Positions 25,701 through 37,595 are shown, numbered from the stretch's first letter. The stretch: 64,000 bases of DNA from Guillardia theta CCMP2712 (GCF_000315625.1 NW_005434542.1:1-64000), one strand, 5' to 3'. The notes: generated by a model from the sequence alone, not told the origin. Made by a program: numbers and translations.

Positions 25701-25957
25701 ACGACACTAGTACTGATCTCATCTCCTGCTCATTCCTATCATGTCATTTTACCAACCGAACATGCGTAGCTACTGCTACGATAAGTGAGTAACTTATCAC
25801 TCAACTACTTTCAACCAACTCGCCTCACCAGATGAACTAGAGAAATAAGGGGGCATCGATACTGACATTATTGGTGTATATCCTGAACAATTTCTCCTGT
25901 CCCACAGAGTGAGCTTCAGACGCATCAGGTCAGCGACCATGTTGGAAGGAGAGGAGT

Positions 25958-26833
25958 TGCTTGCAAGGACATGCAGACACAGTGAGAGCTGTCTCGTGGT
26001 CGGAGGACGGAAGCAAGATAGCCTCTGGCTCCGTTGACAACACTGTGAGAGTGTGGGAGGCAAGCAGTGGAAAGGAGATCGGCTGCTTCAAGGGGCATGC
26101 TGGAGACGTTTACAGCGTATGCTGGTCGAGAGATGGCAAGGGGATTGTCTCTGGATCTCTGGACAAATCTGCCAGAATATGGGAAACAAGCAGCGGGAAG
26201 GAGGTTGGTTGTTTCTCAGCTCACTCGTACCCAGTGTGGGGAGTCTCGTGGTCGGGAGATGGGAGGATGATCGCGACGGGGTCAGGGGACAACACTGTGA
26301 GGGTGTGGGAAGCAGACAGCAGGAGAGAGGTCGTGAGCTTAAAAGGACATTGTTGTAGTGTGAGAAGTGTTTCGTGGTCGAGAGATGGGAGGAGGATCGT
26401 CTCAGGATCATGGGACAACACTGTGAGGGTGTGGGACCCAACCAGCGGGAAAGAGGTGCATTGCCTCAAAGGGCATGCAGGAGATGTGTGGAGTGTCTCG
26501 TGGTCGGAGGACGGAAGCAAGATAGCCTCTGGCTCCGTTGACAACACTGTGAGAGTGTGGGAGGCAAGCAGTGGAAAGGAGATCGGCTGCTTCAAGGGGC
26601 ACACCAAAGGCGTTTACAGCGTATGCTGGTCGAGAGATGGCGGCCAAATCGTTTCAGGATCCGGCGATGGCTTTGTCAGGGTGTGGGAAGCAAGCAGCGG
26701 GAAGGAGATGGAATGCTTGACTGGACATACGAGAGGAGTGTGGGGGGTTTCGTGGTCGGGAGATGGGAGGATGATCGCGACGGGGTCAGGGGACAACACT
26801 GTGAGGGTGTGGGAAGCAGACAGTGCGTACTGA
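25958..26833 (+). CDS. seven-blade WD40 propeller, N-terminus incomplete
   Basis: Seven consecutive WD40 repeats of 42 residues each, with the pattern GHxxxVxxVSWSxDGxxIxSGSxDNTVRVWE. Seven blades make one closed beta-propeller, a protein-interaction platform. The last repeat is followed directly by a stop (ADSAY). There is no ATG before blade 1: the frame runs upstream through SCLQGHAD without a start, so a 5' exon is missing or the copy is a fragment. Blades 1-3 and 5-7 match at DNA level with an exact 504-bp spacing (for example CGGAGGACGGAAGCAAGATA at 26001 and 26505), showing recent internal duplication or gene conversion. This kind of regular WD40 array is common in NACHT/kinase-WD40 proteins, but no such partner domain is seen. 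It could be a pseudogene. Confidence 0.75.
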   Translation, partial: CLQGHADTVRAVSWSEDGSKIASGSVDNTVRVWEASSGKEIGCFKGHAGDVYSVCWSRDGKGIVSGSLDKSARIWETSSGKEVGCFSAHSYPVWGVSWSGDGRMIATGSGDNTVRVWEADSRREVVSLKGHCCSVRSVSWSRDGRRIVSGSWDNTVRVWDPTSGKEVHCLKGHAGDVWSVSWSEDGSKIASGSVDNTVRVWEASSGKEIGCFKGHTKGVYSVCWSRDGGQIVSGSGDGFVRVWEASSGKEMECLTGHTRGVWGVSWSGDGRMIATGSGDNTVRVWEADSAY

Positions 26834-26839
26834 TCGGAT

Positions 26840-28180
26840 ACAAGAGCTGACTCTCGGACGAAACCATCATGTTGTAGCAAGAGCGGGCGATAAAACGGTT
26901 AGCAAACGTTATTACATACTCACTGCCACGATCAAGGCAACTGAGCTGTCTGGAGTAATTGCTCAAAGACAGAAGGGGCAGAAGGCTTCAATGTCATACG
27001 TTTTGGAAGCAAATTGTTTTTCTTGGTGTGGACGTAGGTACTGTCGACATGAATGAAATGTTACGCAACGCAATGAAGAAAGATGTATGCGGTGTTTTCT
27101 CTTGTAAGAACCGAGCAAGCAATGTGAGAATCGAAATTCCCAGAAAGCTTCTGCATTTTCTCACGAGAGATCTGCTGAGTTTGCAAGTTATCCACCCACT
27201 GCTTGCATTGATGATGCATTGAAGAGAGTAAGCAGCAATAAGAAACAGCAAGCATCACTGTATGCAGCTGCAGAGATCATTTTCTGTGCTAAGAAGGGGA
27301 AGGACGCCTTCGATATTGACCTCCCATGATCGGCAATCTCTACATTTCTGTTATTACGACTGTTCCTGCAGTTTCTTCACACGATATTCAAACCTGCAAC
27401 CTCGATCAATACAAACGCAATCAACTTCGTGAAACTTACTCCTGAAATTGACACTTCTCGTAAGCATGCCTCTCTGTTTCGATGGAGAACATCCGTCATT
27501 ATCCCAATCTGCAGCCTCAAACCGCATTTTGTATACCTTCTGTGCATTTCCATGGCAGGAAGTAGTTGGCGTATCTACATTTTGGCAAAAACATCAGCGA
27601 GTATCATTGCAAGATCGCATTTTACCTGCACTTGTTCAAGGGGATGAGCAAGTGCGAGCAATAGTCGCGATACCTGTTCAAGTTTTAGCAAGATCAGGGG
27701 TAAGATGATACGGTAGCTGCATACGCAGGATCAATCTTATTCTTCGCGCACTCTCCTTTGTTGGGTGGTACTGTATTCAAACAAGTCATTGAAGCAAACA
27801 GTATCAGCGAACACAACATGGCTACGCCCAGTGGACACTACATGTTGCATAACTTCCAGCAGTCAAGAGGAATCGAGTATCAAGAATTACATGAGACAGA
27901 TCGCATGCGAGCTTCAAGGATTTCTTGTGATGATGCATAACTACAGTCTCCCTGCCATCACCATACGACCCCGTCCAGTCCCTCACCTCTAACGTATTCG
28001 CCGCCGCCACCCATCTTCGATGTCGCCGCTGCTGTCTAAAATGGTTTTAGATTTACAACCAATTCACGTAGGAATCGTATCAATGTATTACCCGATCGTA
28101 TGGAAAAATAAACAATGTTTTATTAATTATCAAAGAATTATCAGTTAGCTCAAGACATTGTACCATTAAATTCTATTACT
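26840..28180. other. region with possible unassigned exons
   Basis: A few plus-strand segments look protein-like: SYPPTACIDDALKRVSSNKK to AEIIFCAKKGKDAFDI (27185-27330), and a segment with FPWQEVVGVSTFWQKHQRVS (27545-27600). No start, splice chain or family could be established. They may be the 3' part of the WD40 gene, a separate small gene or a decayed one. Confidence 0.3.
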
Positions 28181-28259
28181 ATAATATGGATAAAAATATT
28201 TTTAGAAGTTCAGACGCTAGCTATGTTGCCTGGTGCTGCTTGGCTAAACGTTCGTCACA

Positions 28260-28530
28260 ATCCACCCTACCCTTGTTCGTGCAAGCTCTGAATATATCCA
28301 CCCCTACTATCATGTGCTTTCACCCACCCCTTTCTATAGGTCCGATTTCTAGCAAGGAAACCGGACCCCCTGCCCTACATTCAAAGTGGAGAGTTCTAGA
28401 GCGACAGGACCCCACCCCTCCGTCTGATAATGATACCCCCACCCCAGATTTTGAAGTCAAGTTGGTATTAGAGACAATACCATGACCCCTCCCTGGCTGG
28501 ATCTGATTGAGCGGTACCCCCACCCCCATG
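28260..28530. other. intergenic TACCCC/CCACCCC island
   Basis: Repeated CCACCCC, GATACCCCCACCCC and GGTACCCCCACCCCC words in a non-coding stretch upstream of the plastid-targeted gene at 29001. Same style as the other intergenic islands. Confidence 0.5.
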
Positions 28531-29000
28531 TTATCAGTCCCCCCAGGCGGCCGGCATGCTTCGAGGAGGGAGGGAGGGGAAGGAGGAGGAGAAGAAGAAG
28601 GTGCCATGACAAGAACAACAAACAGAGCAACGCTGCATGCTGGTATCGTGCAGGACCAGTCGAGCCATGCATGAATCTCTCCGATCATCCTGACTGAACG
28701 CTTAGGCGAGGATGGAGAGATCTGTAAAGAGAGATCAAGCAGTGAGATGTATCGTAGCCAGCAAGATCAAGCAAGCAGACGATCCTGTAACAGTTCGATA
28801 GTACTAACTTGATTGTGATGACTTTGATGGGAGTGATTACGGATCTGACTTCTGACTCCCCGACGACACGTGTTCTGCTGGAAATTTTGAGGAAATTCTA
28901 TGCCCTCATTGCATGTCGATCTCACAACATCACAGCTCATTTCCCTTGACTGGTTTTCGTTGCTTGACATTTGATTCAGGTGTCGTTGTTCGCTGCAAAC

Positions 29001-32000
29001 ATGAAATCTCTGCATTTATCTGGAAAACTCGCCTTCCTTACCACTTTCGTTCTCCTTTCCCCAACTGGCGCGCTCAGAGTTCAATCCAACCTCGCATTTT
29101 CTCCGTCGCTTCTCATCTCGAAGAACTCCCATGCGCTTGCCCTGTCTTCCGTCCAAGGACGAAGGGTTGTCACGCTCCTACGAGATTCGAAGGATGGAAG
29201 AAAATTTGACAACCTCAACGATCGAGCCAACAAGCTGTCGGAGGAGGCGAAGAAGGTCAGTGATTGAACCAGTTCCTTGCTACGTCCTCACGACTGCTGG
29301 CAGTACGAGAACTCAGACGTCTCCGACCTGGCTGAGGTAAGAGCAGCACCGGGAGATTCGTATGAACAAGGATTTCTTGTCGGAGGCTGGGACGGGAGGG
29401 GGCGGATGGATGGGATGGAATGAGATAGCGAATGGTGATGAGAGGGAGGGAGAAATCTCACAGGGAGCTCGTCAGGGTCTGCAAGACGACGTGACAGCAT
29501 TCAAGTCGAAGCTGCAGGAGGCGCAGAAGAAGGCAGGGGATCGAAAGAGCAAGGCGAGCTAGGAGGTTGTGTTTGCTTCAGCTGACTGGCTGGCAGGGCT
29601 TCCTTACAGCGGGAGCGGCTGCTCTCTTGGTGGGACTTGCAGCCTGGGCCTTTGGGCCGAGAAGGTGAAGGCAGAAGAGAAGTGGAGGAGAAGGACGATC
29701 TTGAGGGAAGCGATCGAGAGCGTGTCGGGCTGTGAGGGAGGAAGGAGGGAGGAAGGAGGGAGGAACACAGGGAGGAACGGAGGGAGGAAGGAGGAGGCAC
29801 AAAGAAAAATAGAGGTGAAGGAGATGGGCAGGGCTGGAGCTGAGATGAAGACGTTTGCGTTCAACAACGCGCCTCAGGTGATCTGCCTTGAAGGTTTCGA
29901 CGCCCTCACATGCTGCGCTTCAGCAGGAGACTCTTGTTGGGCCAACCCTCCCTGATGACACGTTCATCTCTGCTTCCAGTACGACCCCTCCTCTGTCATA
30001 CCTGTCCACTCCTCTCTCCCTCACTCCCTGCTAGCTTGGCGAACGATGTTGGACCCTGTTAAATCTGTCCGTGCAGGAGGGTCACGGGAAGTGATAAAAC
30101 AAGGCTGCGTACGGGGGGAAGTCGGATGTTTGGTCCCGGGGCATGACTTGNNNNNNNNNNNNNNNNNNNNNNNNNNNNNNNNNNNNNNNNNNNNNNNNNN
30201 NNNNNNNNNNNNNNNNNNNNNNNNNNNNNNNNNNNNNNNNNNNNNNNNNNTACTACCCTCCGTCCCTACCTCCCTCCTCCTCCCTCCCCTCCCCTCCCCT
30301 CCCTCCCTCCCTACCCTCCCTCCCTCCCTCCCTCCCTCCCTCCCCTCCCCTCCCCTCCCCTCCCTCCCTCCCTCCCTCCCCCAACAGCGTCCCTGCTCTT
30401 GTCTGATGAAGTTATCAGAGTGGGAAGGCGCCAAGAAAGGTTTCGTCTTCAAGACTGGCCCCAAGGTGACCGTGAGGTCTGGCGGCAAGCACGAGACGTG
30501 ACAGCTGGGCAGGGGCTGGGCTACTACCTGGACACGGGGTTGTCGCTTGAGGAGCTGGGAGGAAAGAGCGGCGGATTTCACATCCCAACTCCAGTCACTG
30601 TAATATTGTCTCCTGCTCCTCCTCCTGCTCCTCCTCCTCCCCATCCTCCTCCTGACAGTCTATCTAGTCACTCACTGCTCCTCTTCTTATTCTCGTCAGG
30701 TTGCTGTTGGAGTTGTCGGTCTCGGTGTGACAGGGAAGTTTCTCCTCAAGAACCGCGGCACTCGTAAGCCGAACTTCTGCTCCTCCTTTCCTTGTTCAAC
30801 TCATGCACTTCCTATTTCTCTTCTGCCTTGTTCCTCCTTCCCTGCTCCCTCGCCCTCTTTTTGATTCTTCTCCTTCCCTTCTTTGACATCGCTCCGTTAC
30901 CGCTTCTTTTCCTCCTCTTCCTCTCCTGCCCCCCCTCCTCCTCCTTTCTTTCTCCCCTTGCCCATCCCCTCCCACTCACCTTCCTCCACTCACGTTCTCA
31001 TAGTCACGCTCGCTGCCATGGCGGCAAAAGCGGCCATGAAGGCTCGAAGCGCCTCGTCCCCCATGAACGTGGGAGGAACTGCAGGGGGGGCAGCATCAGC
31101 TGCGGCAGCTGGAGCTTCAGCTGGAGCTAAGGCAGCAGAAGCGTATCAGACCGCAGCAGCGAGTGCAGAGACGTTCGCAGGTTCAGCCCTCCTCCCTCCT
31201 CCCTCCTCCCTCCTCCCTCCTCCCTCCTCCCTCCTCCCTCATCTTCTCCCTCTCTCGCTTCTTCGCCTCCATCGCTCTTGTTGCACCTTTCTCACCCACA
31301 GTTCCCAGGAAAGGATCCTGCGACCATGAAAGCAGCTGAGCTCAAGAAGGCGATTCAGGAGCTTGGAGGCAACCCGTCAGGTTTCTTCTTCGTCTCCTCC
31401 TCCTCTTGTTCCTCCTCATCCTCCTCTTCCTCCTGCTCCTGCTCATCCCCCTGCTCCCCCTGCCCCTCTTCTTGCTTCTCCTCCTTCTTGTGTCGTTAAA
31501 TCACCCCCTCGTTCATGATCGTCTCTTGCTGACGCTCTTCGTGCAGGTCTGGTGGAGAAATCAGAGCTCGTCGCTCTTTTCCGCGAGCTTCAGTCGTCTC
31601 CGAGGACAGTGACGACAAGGTTGGAGAAAATCCTCCCGCTCCTCCCTCCTCACTTTTCTTCTCCTTCCCTCCTTCCCTCCCTGTCTCCCTACTTTCTCAT
31701 TGCCCCTTCCCGTTCTCTCCTCGCCTTTCCTGCTCACCCCCACACTCCCGTCTTCGTCTTTCGTGTCCCCTGCTGTGCTGTCCTCTGTCCCCCCTCTCCT
31801 TATCATTCCTCCCTCTCTTCTTCTCTCCTTCTCGTCCTTGCTCCTCCTGGCGATCTTCCAGTTCTTGGTCGTTCCTTGTTCTCTTACCATGTTCGATTGC
31901 AGGAAGTACAACCCTGCTGAGGAGGACATGTCCTCTGCTGCTGCTGCTGCCGATTTCGATCCTACCAAGGTTCTCCCTCATATCCCTTCCTTCTCCACCT

Positions 32001-32938
32001 ACCTTCTCCTCCTCTATCTTCTCTTCCCTCCTCCACCTTCGCCTCTTCCTTTCCTCTTCTGCTCCCCTCTTCTTCCTTTCTCTACTTCTCTACTTCAACG
32101 TGGTGTCATCGCCCCTGCGCCTTCCTAACGCCTCTGGTTGACAAGGTGGACCAATCGGCTCTCAACGACATGATGGGCAATCCGATGATTCAGGTGGGGA
32201 GAAGAAGAGAAGGCGAGGCAGGGATGAAAGAGTTGGCGAGGAAACAGGGATCAGAGAGTAGGATAGCGAAGGCTTAGGGGCAGAAGGGGGGAGGAGGAGG
32301 AGAGGAGAGCAGAGGAGGCTGAAGTAAGAGGAGGGGAGAGACAAGGAGGAGCGACGAGAAATGACGTGAAGCTGCAGGCCCTGTCGAAGCAAATGATGAA
32401 CGATCCAGAGACGATGAGAGAGTTCCAAGAGGTGAGGAGAGGAGAAGAGATCAGGAGGGGAGGGAGAGAGAAGGGGAGAGGACAGGAGGGGAGAGGACAG
32501 GAGGGGGAGACAGGAGGGTTGACGACGGGGACATGACGGCAAGAGCGCAGGCGATGTCGAGCGGAAAGGGTATGAACGAGCTTATGAGCAGCCCGAAGTT
32601 CCAGAAGATGACGGAGAACCTTATGTCGAATCCTGAGGTGAGGGAGGAGGAGAAGGAAAGGGATAAGGGGAGAGGATGGGGGATGGAGGAGGGCGAAGAG
32701 GAAGGGAAGGGAAGGGAAGGGAAGGGAAGGGAGGAGAGAGGGGAAGGAGGAGGGAGTAGGGGAAGGGAAGGGAAGGGAAGGGAGGAGAGAGGGGAAGGAG
32801 GAGGGAGTAGGGGAAGGGAAGGGTGAACAATGTCTCATGTACCCTCAGGTGATGCGCATGATGCAAGATCCATCGGAGATCAACAAGATGATGGACCAGA
32901 TGAAGAAGATGGGGGTGAACCCTCCTCGCGGCTTCTAA
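29001..32938 (+). CDS. plastid-targeted Sti1-like (Tic40-like) membrane protein, interrupted by gap
   Basis: Exon 1 (29001-29255) encodes a signal peptide (MKSLHLSGKLAFLTTFVLL, cleavage likely after TGA) and then a basic, Ser-rich stretch with LAFSPSLL, as expected for a bipartite plastid-targeting sequence. Exons 29304-29336 and 29464-29553 follow in phase, then a hydrophobic helix (GFLTAGAAALLVGLAAW, 29597). The 30151-30250 gap breaks the gene. After it come WEGAKKGFVFKTGPK joined in phase to GLGYYLDTG (intron 30466-30512), a Gly-rich second hydrophobic helix (VAVGVVGLGVTGKFLL), an Ala-rich linker, a SAP/ARMET-like helix pair (AAELKKAIQELGGNPSG then LVEKSELVALFRELQ), and a Met/Asn/Pro-rich C-terminus (MMNDPETMREFQE, SSPKFQKMTENLMSNPE, MRMMQDPSEINKMMDQMKK) like Sti1/Hop motifs, ending RGF and TAA. 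Tic40 of plant plastids has a transmembrane helix plus a Sti1 domain, so an import co-chaperone is a reasonable guess. Two separate genes on either side of the gap cannot be excluded. Confidence 0.65.
30151..30250. other. assembly gap, 100 N
   Basis: Exactly 100 Ns, the usual placeholder for a gap of unknown size. It is followed by a CCCTCCCT tract (30251-30380) that probably broke the assembly. It interrupts the gene at 29001-32938. Confidence 1.
30251..30382. repeat. CCCTCCCT low-complexity tract
   Basis: Almost pure C/T in units of CCCT and CCTCC next to the gap. It falls in an intron of the plastid-targeted gene. Confidence 0.85.
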
Positions 32939-32964
32939 TAGACTCCTTGCTTCCTCGTTTCACC

Positions 32965-33040
32965 GAGGAGGAGGAGGAGGAGGAGGAGGAGGAGGAGGAG
33001 GAGGAGGAGGAGGAGGAGGAGGAGGAGGAGGAGGAGGAGG
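32965..33040. repeat. (GGA)n microsatellite
   Basis: About 25 uninterrupted GAG/GGA triplets starting 27 bp after the stop of the plastid-targeted gene, so it lies in the 3' UTR or spacer. Confidence 0.9.
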
Positions 33041-33080
33041 ATAAGGGGAGCAGCATAATGTATGTACACTCGAAGGAGGA

Positions 33081-36000
33081 TCAGACTGCACACGCGTAGA
33101 CGGCGAGAGTGTCCGGGTTGAAGTAAGCGTGACATTCTTCTCCCTGCTCGCTAGTCAGCCAGCCACTCGAAAACATGACGAAGAGGAAGAGACGGAAAGA
33201 TGAGAAGCAGAGGCGAGGAGGCGAGGAGGGGGACGGGGATGAGGAGAGAGGAGAGGGCGGGAGGAGTGAGAGCAGCAGAAAGAAGGGGGAGGAGGACGAG
33301 AGGGTGAGAGACAAGAGAAATGAGTGATTGAGGGAGGAAGGGAACCGGAGCAGACGGTGTGAAGCTGAAGGTTCTCTTGTTGATCCACGTGCGGGTCTGG
33401 AGTGAAGGTCAGCTCCGCTGCCGGCGACACATCAGCCTTTTTACCTCCTCCTCCCCTTGTGTGAAGCTCATGGTAGCCAGGAAGTTGGAACACCTGAGGT
33501 CTCAGTCATGGGCCCACAATCAGAGGGACGAGTTGCTGGTGATGAAATCATCATGGATGCGGTAATATGCGTCATGATGGTGGTAACTGATGATCATGAT
33601 TGTGATGATGATATGATGATGGAGATCATGGTGATAACGGAGACAACGATAATAGAAGCGCTCGAGCATGACACTCTACCTTCCGCCATCGACGCTGTTT
33701 CTGTTGATGCGGCTGGTTGTTTCCTGCTCGACGATGAGAAGAGCAAGGAGTCGAGGAGAAGAGAGAGGGGAGAGTGTGTGAGCAAGGGAAAAGGAAGATC
33801 ATAACGACCCCAACACGAAAAGGGAAGTAAAGAGGAGAGAGGAGAGAGGAGAGAGGAGAGAGGAGAGAGGAGAGAGGAGAAAGGAGGGAGAAAGGGCAGT
33901 GTCACCTTGCGCATGAAGAGTTTTACCAGGTTCCACCAGTCTCCCTCGTTCCAAACGTTCTTAGGTACCCAGACCCTTCAACGTGTCAGTGGCAGCTGAG
34001 GGGTTTTCTCCTCCCGCTTACTTGCAGTCCTCGGGCTCTTTGTCCTTGTTCTTCTCCAGGATCACTGACTTGAAGCAGATCCCCTTCAAACCCAGTCAGA
34101 CGGACCCCTCTTGCTTCCCCCACCTTCCTCCTCTCCCATGGTTCCTCCTGTCCAGCCCTTCCTCCACCCCCCTCAAACCTTCTCCCACATCTCCTCCCTT
34201 CCTACCTTGTAAGCTTGTCCTCCTATCCTTGAGCACCTCAGCTCCACTGACGATGGCCCTTGATCCCCACTCTCTCCCCTGCTCTTGCACGTGAGAAGGA
34301 GGAAGAGGATCGCAAGGCTTGCTGTACCGTGCTCCTACCAAGCCAACCGGACCTTCCGGCCCCTCCCTGCCTTGTGGTCCCGGTGGACCCCTGCAGCCAC
34401 AACGAGGTCAGGACTGAGAGGAGGAGAAGGAGGATCAGAAGGTGGCGGTAGTAGTGAAGGAGGAGTAGGAGGAGTAGGAGCAGGAGGAAGACGGGCTGAA
34501 GGAGGAGCAGGAGGGGTAGCGGGTAGACGGGGAGGAAGAGGAGTAGCGGATAGCGGGGGAGTAGGAGAAGTGCTTACTGTGGTCCCTGAAGTCCTTGCAA
34601 ACCTTGTTTCCCAGCAGCTCCTGGGGGCCCCGGAGGCCCTTCGGCTCCCGGCAGCCCGGGCTCTCCTGGCTCTCCGTCCACTCCATCCTCTCCCGGGTAC
34701 CCTGGAGGGCCTGAGGTTGCGTCAGCCCTCCAGCATTGGGGGGAAGGAAAAGAAGGGAAGGAAAGGAAAAGAGGAAGAACAACTGATGGAGGGAGCAGGA
34801 GAGGAGAGGAGAGGAGAGGAGAGGAGAGGAGAGGGAGAGGAGAGGAGAGGAGAGGGGGAGGAGGGAGACGAGAGGAGAGGAGAGGAAAGGGGGAGGAGGG
34901 AGAGGAGAGGAGGAGCGGGTGCAAGGGAAAGAGAGAGGAGAGGAGTAGCTAAAAGTAGAGCGAGAAGAAGCACAGCAAGCAGAGGTAGACGAGAAGCTGA
35001 AAGGGATCAATGACCTTGATCTCCCTCTGGACCTGTAGAGTTCTCTTGCGCTACCATCTTGCTCTGAGGTAAGACAAGGTGAGCTGAGTGAAGCAAGAAG
35101 GAAGGAGATAGAGAGGGAAGGGGGTGGGAAGAGAGGGAGAGGAAGGGAAGGAGAGAGAGAGAGAGAGAGTGAGTGAGTGAGAGGGAGAGAGAGGGAGAGG
35201 GAGAGGGAGAAAGTGAGGGAGTGAGGGAGAATGGGAGGGAAGGAGCAAGAGAGAGTGAGTGAGTGGAAGGGAGAGAGAGAAAGAGCGGAAGAGGGAGGGA
35301 GGGAGGGAGGGAGGGACAGGAGAGCAGGAGCGAAGCAGCGAGCAAGCACAACAGAGAAATGAGGGCAGAAAAGGATGGAAAGAGGGGAAAGGGGGAAAGG
35401 GAGAGGCACCTCTATATCAAGATCAAGTCTCCTGACCGCTTCTTTCATGTCAAAGACAGCAGAATGCATCACAGTCTGCGAGCAAGAGCGTCAGCCTCGC
35501 ATGGACATCGGACTGAGGGAGCGGGAGGAACCTTGAGGATCTTCATGTCATCGATCATCTTGATGAGCTTCTGCTTGTTCTGCTCGTACTCCAACTCCAA
35601 GTCGTCGAGGCGTTTCTGGAACGACAAGTCAGAAGATCGCAGCCCCATCCTCCCTTGACTCACCTGATTCTCCTCTATCTTCTCCTTTTGCAGACCAACA
35701 GCCTTGATCGCAGTCAGAGACACCAAGACAACCATCCTGCCTCTCCTCCTCACCTCAGTGTCCAGCACAGGACAGTTCGGGCAGCCGGCAGGTTGGACTT
35801 GCACGTCCCCGTACCGAATGACTGATACCACCGTGATTATCAGCAGCACAAACTTGTAACTTCACCTTTCGGTGCTACTGTTGGGGCAGCTGGAACCGTT
35901 CGAACCTCGACACGCCCGATAGAGAGGGGGCTCGTGTCATCGTCGACCACCTTGAGAGGGCAGGGGTCAAGGGTAGGCGGCCAGGCATTGAGGTAGGACT

Positions 36001-36405
36001 GACATTCATCGAACCCTGACCGATGGAGTTTCCAAGGCCGTCGGGGATCTGAATGTCACCCTGCACCTGTTGCTGCATGTCACTTGCTACATCCCGACCC
36101 GATCGCGTGACCTTGTAGTTGGGCAACGTCTGGAGCAAACAACAACCATCAGCCCAGCCAAGTCAGCTCGCACCCGCCCGTACCTGAGTGCGTCTGGACT
36201 TGCTTGCAGCGAGACTCTGACCATCTGTCGTTGAGACTTGAAGTTGCGGTAGAGATGAAAGCTCGGCAAGAGAAATCGCTTTCTGCGGGACAACAGTCAA
36301 GGTCAAGACAATGTCTTCGATGCAACTGACATCAATGGACAATCCTGCCAGCCCGACGACCAGCACCAGCACAGCCGAAGCAACTGTGCGACCAATCACT
36401 CTCAT
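33081..36405 (-). CDS. secreted collagen-like protein
   Basis: Exon 1 (36405-36184) begins with a clear signal peptide (MRVIGRTVASAVLVLVVGLA). Exons after it read TLPNYKVTRSGRDVASDM, SYLNAWPPTLDPCPLKVVDD and, across a 40-bp intron, GEVT to IIRYGDVQVQPAGCPNCPV. A coiled-coil exon follows (KRLDDLELEYEQNKQKLIKM, 35615-35532), then short collagen exons on the same frame pattern: GPEGDQ (35030), SGPPGYPGEDGVDGEPGEPG with GLPGAEGPPGPPGAAG (34715-34620), and GPPGPQGREGPEGPVGLVGA (34400-34330). C-terminal exons include KSVILEKNKDKEPEDCK, VWVPKNVWNEGDWWNLV and GWLTSEQGEECHAYFNPDTL, ending at the stop at 33081. The coiled coil before a Gly-X-Y stretch suggests trimerisation, as in short-chain collagens. 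Introns hold purine-rich simple repeats. The product should be extracellular, possibly periplast or matrix. Some exon borders are approximate. Confidence 0.75.
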
Positions 36406-36419
36406 GCAGACTCCTCGGT

Positions 36420-37590
36420 CATCACAGCATGAAGATAAATACTTGCTGCCGCTGTCACCCGACGACGTCGCAGCGCCTCCTCCATTGCTTCGAGGACAGA
36501 GAACCTGTCGGCTACATGTCAAACACAAGAGCTCGTTATCCATAAAATGCTACAAGGGCCTCAAAACAAACCAGTCGACTTAATGAACTCAGGCTGATCC
36601 CTGCAATGGATGTATTCTATCTCATGGCCGACGGATGAAAAGAACAACTTCTACATCTAAGGAACCTTTGATTGCAAAAAACACACCGGTATCTTTCCCC
36701 GCCATGAAGGATGTACAAAGCTGCAATCAACTACTGTCTACATCTCTGTCTCTCATGTTTGCTCCTGTATATTTCACGAACAACATCTTGTTCTACACTG
36801 AAAGCAAGCTCTGTAATTGTACTTCTCATTCTTGCTTCCCTTTTCATTTCCTTCATGGTATCGTCCCACATCCCCATGATTGTCGTCGTCGTCGTCATCA
36901 TCATCGTTGCAATGACAATCTCTATTGTTCTCCTGTTCCTCCTTCCCCTGCTCCTCCTCCTCCTCCTCCTCCAATGCCTCGAGTTCATATGCCATGAAAT
37001 CATAGCCGCGCGACACTTCGTTTCGGCTCCTGTACCCCACCCAGGTCTCATACTACCCACCTATGAACGTCATTATTGGGACCATGAAACAAATACCCCT
37101 CCCTTGAACTATTTTTGTCAGTTATTAGCGACCAAGGTACAGTACCCCACCTATAAAATAAATCACCCACCCTACTAGCCCAACACAGGGATGGTAGACC
37201 TCTTTCCCACACTGACCATGAGGGTTGGCCCGTTGTCAGCTACGTTGGGTCCCATGGCAGTACGGACCAGGAGAAAGAGCAGGGCAGAGTATGGCAGGGC
37301 AGAGCATGGCAGGGCAGAGCATGGCAGGGCAGGGCAGAGAAAAGCACACTTGTTCAAGAGAACACACGCGTGAGAATGAAAGAAGATGTAAGAATGATGA
37401 AAGCGACACAAAGTAAGACTGGTACAACAAAATCGTAAGATGATCGCAGGTCAGAATCTTCAGTGTGAGTTATCTTAGGAGGAGGAGGAGGGAAGGTCCT
37501 GTGTCGTTGATGAATCTTGGTTGCAGCAATGCTTCATGATACAACAGACAAGCACGCACGATAGGACACTCAGGATGAAAGGCTCGCGAT
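36420..37590. other. intergenic region between divergent genes
   Basis: Head-to-head spacer between the collagen-like gene and the glycosyltransferase at 37596. It holds a GTCGTC/CATCAT and TCC simple-repeat tract (36880-36975) and a TACCCCACC island (37030-37175). No supported gene; the long hydrophobic frame at 36711-37178 is a product of the simple repeats. Confidence 0.5.
37279..37345. repeat. 15-bp tandem repeat
   Basis: About four copies of GGGCAGAGCATGGCA (first copy with a TATGG variant), ending in partial GGGCAGGGCAGAG units, in the divergent promoter region. Confidence 0.85.
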
Positions 37591-37595
37591 GATCG

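Noticed and set aside
30046-30501. Open frames crossing the N gap
   Set aside because: They are open only because Ns were read as unknown residues; true exons on the right side of the gap use other borders.
34285-35013. 242-codon Gly/Arg/Glu-rich plus-strand frame
   Set aside because: Antisense to the collagen-like gene and made of purine-rich simple repeats in its introns.
36711-37178. 155-codon very hydrophobic plus-strand frame
   Set aside because: The Leu/Val/Ile runs come from GTC/ATC and CTC simple repeats, and the frame runs into a TACCCC island. No start context or family.
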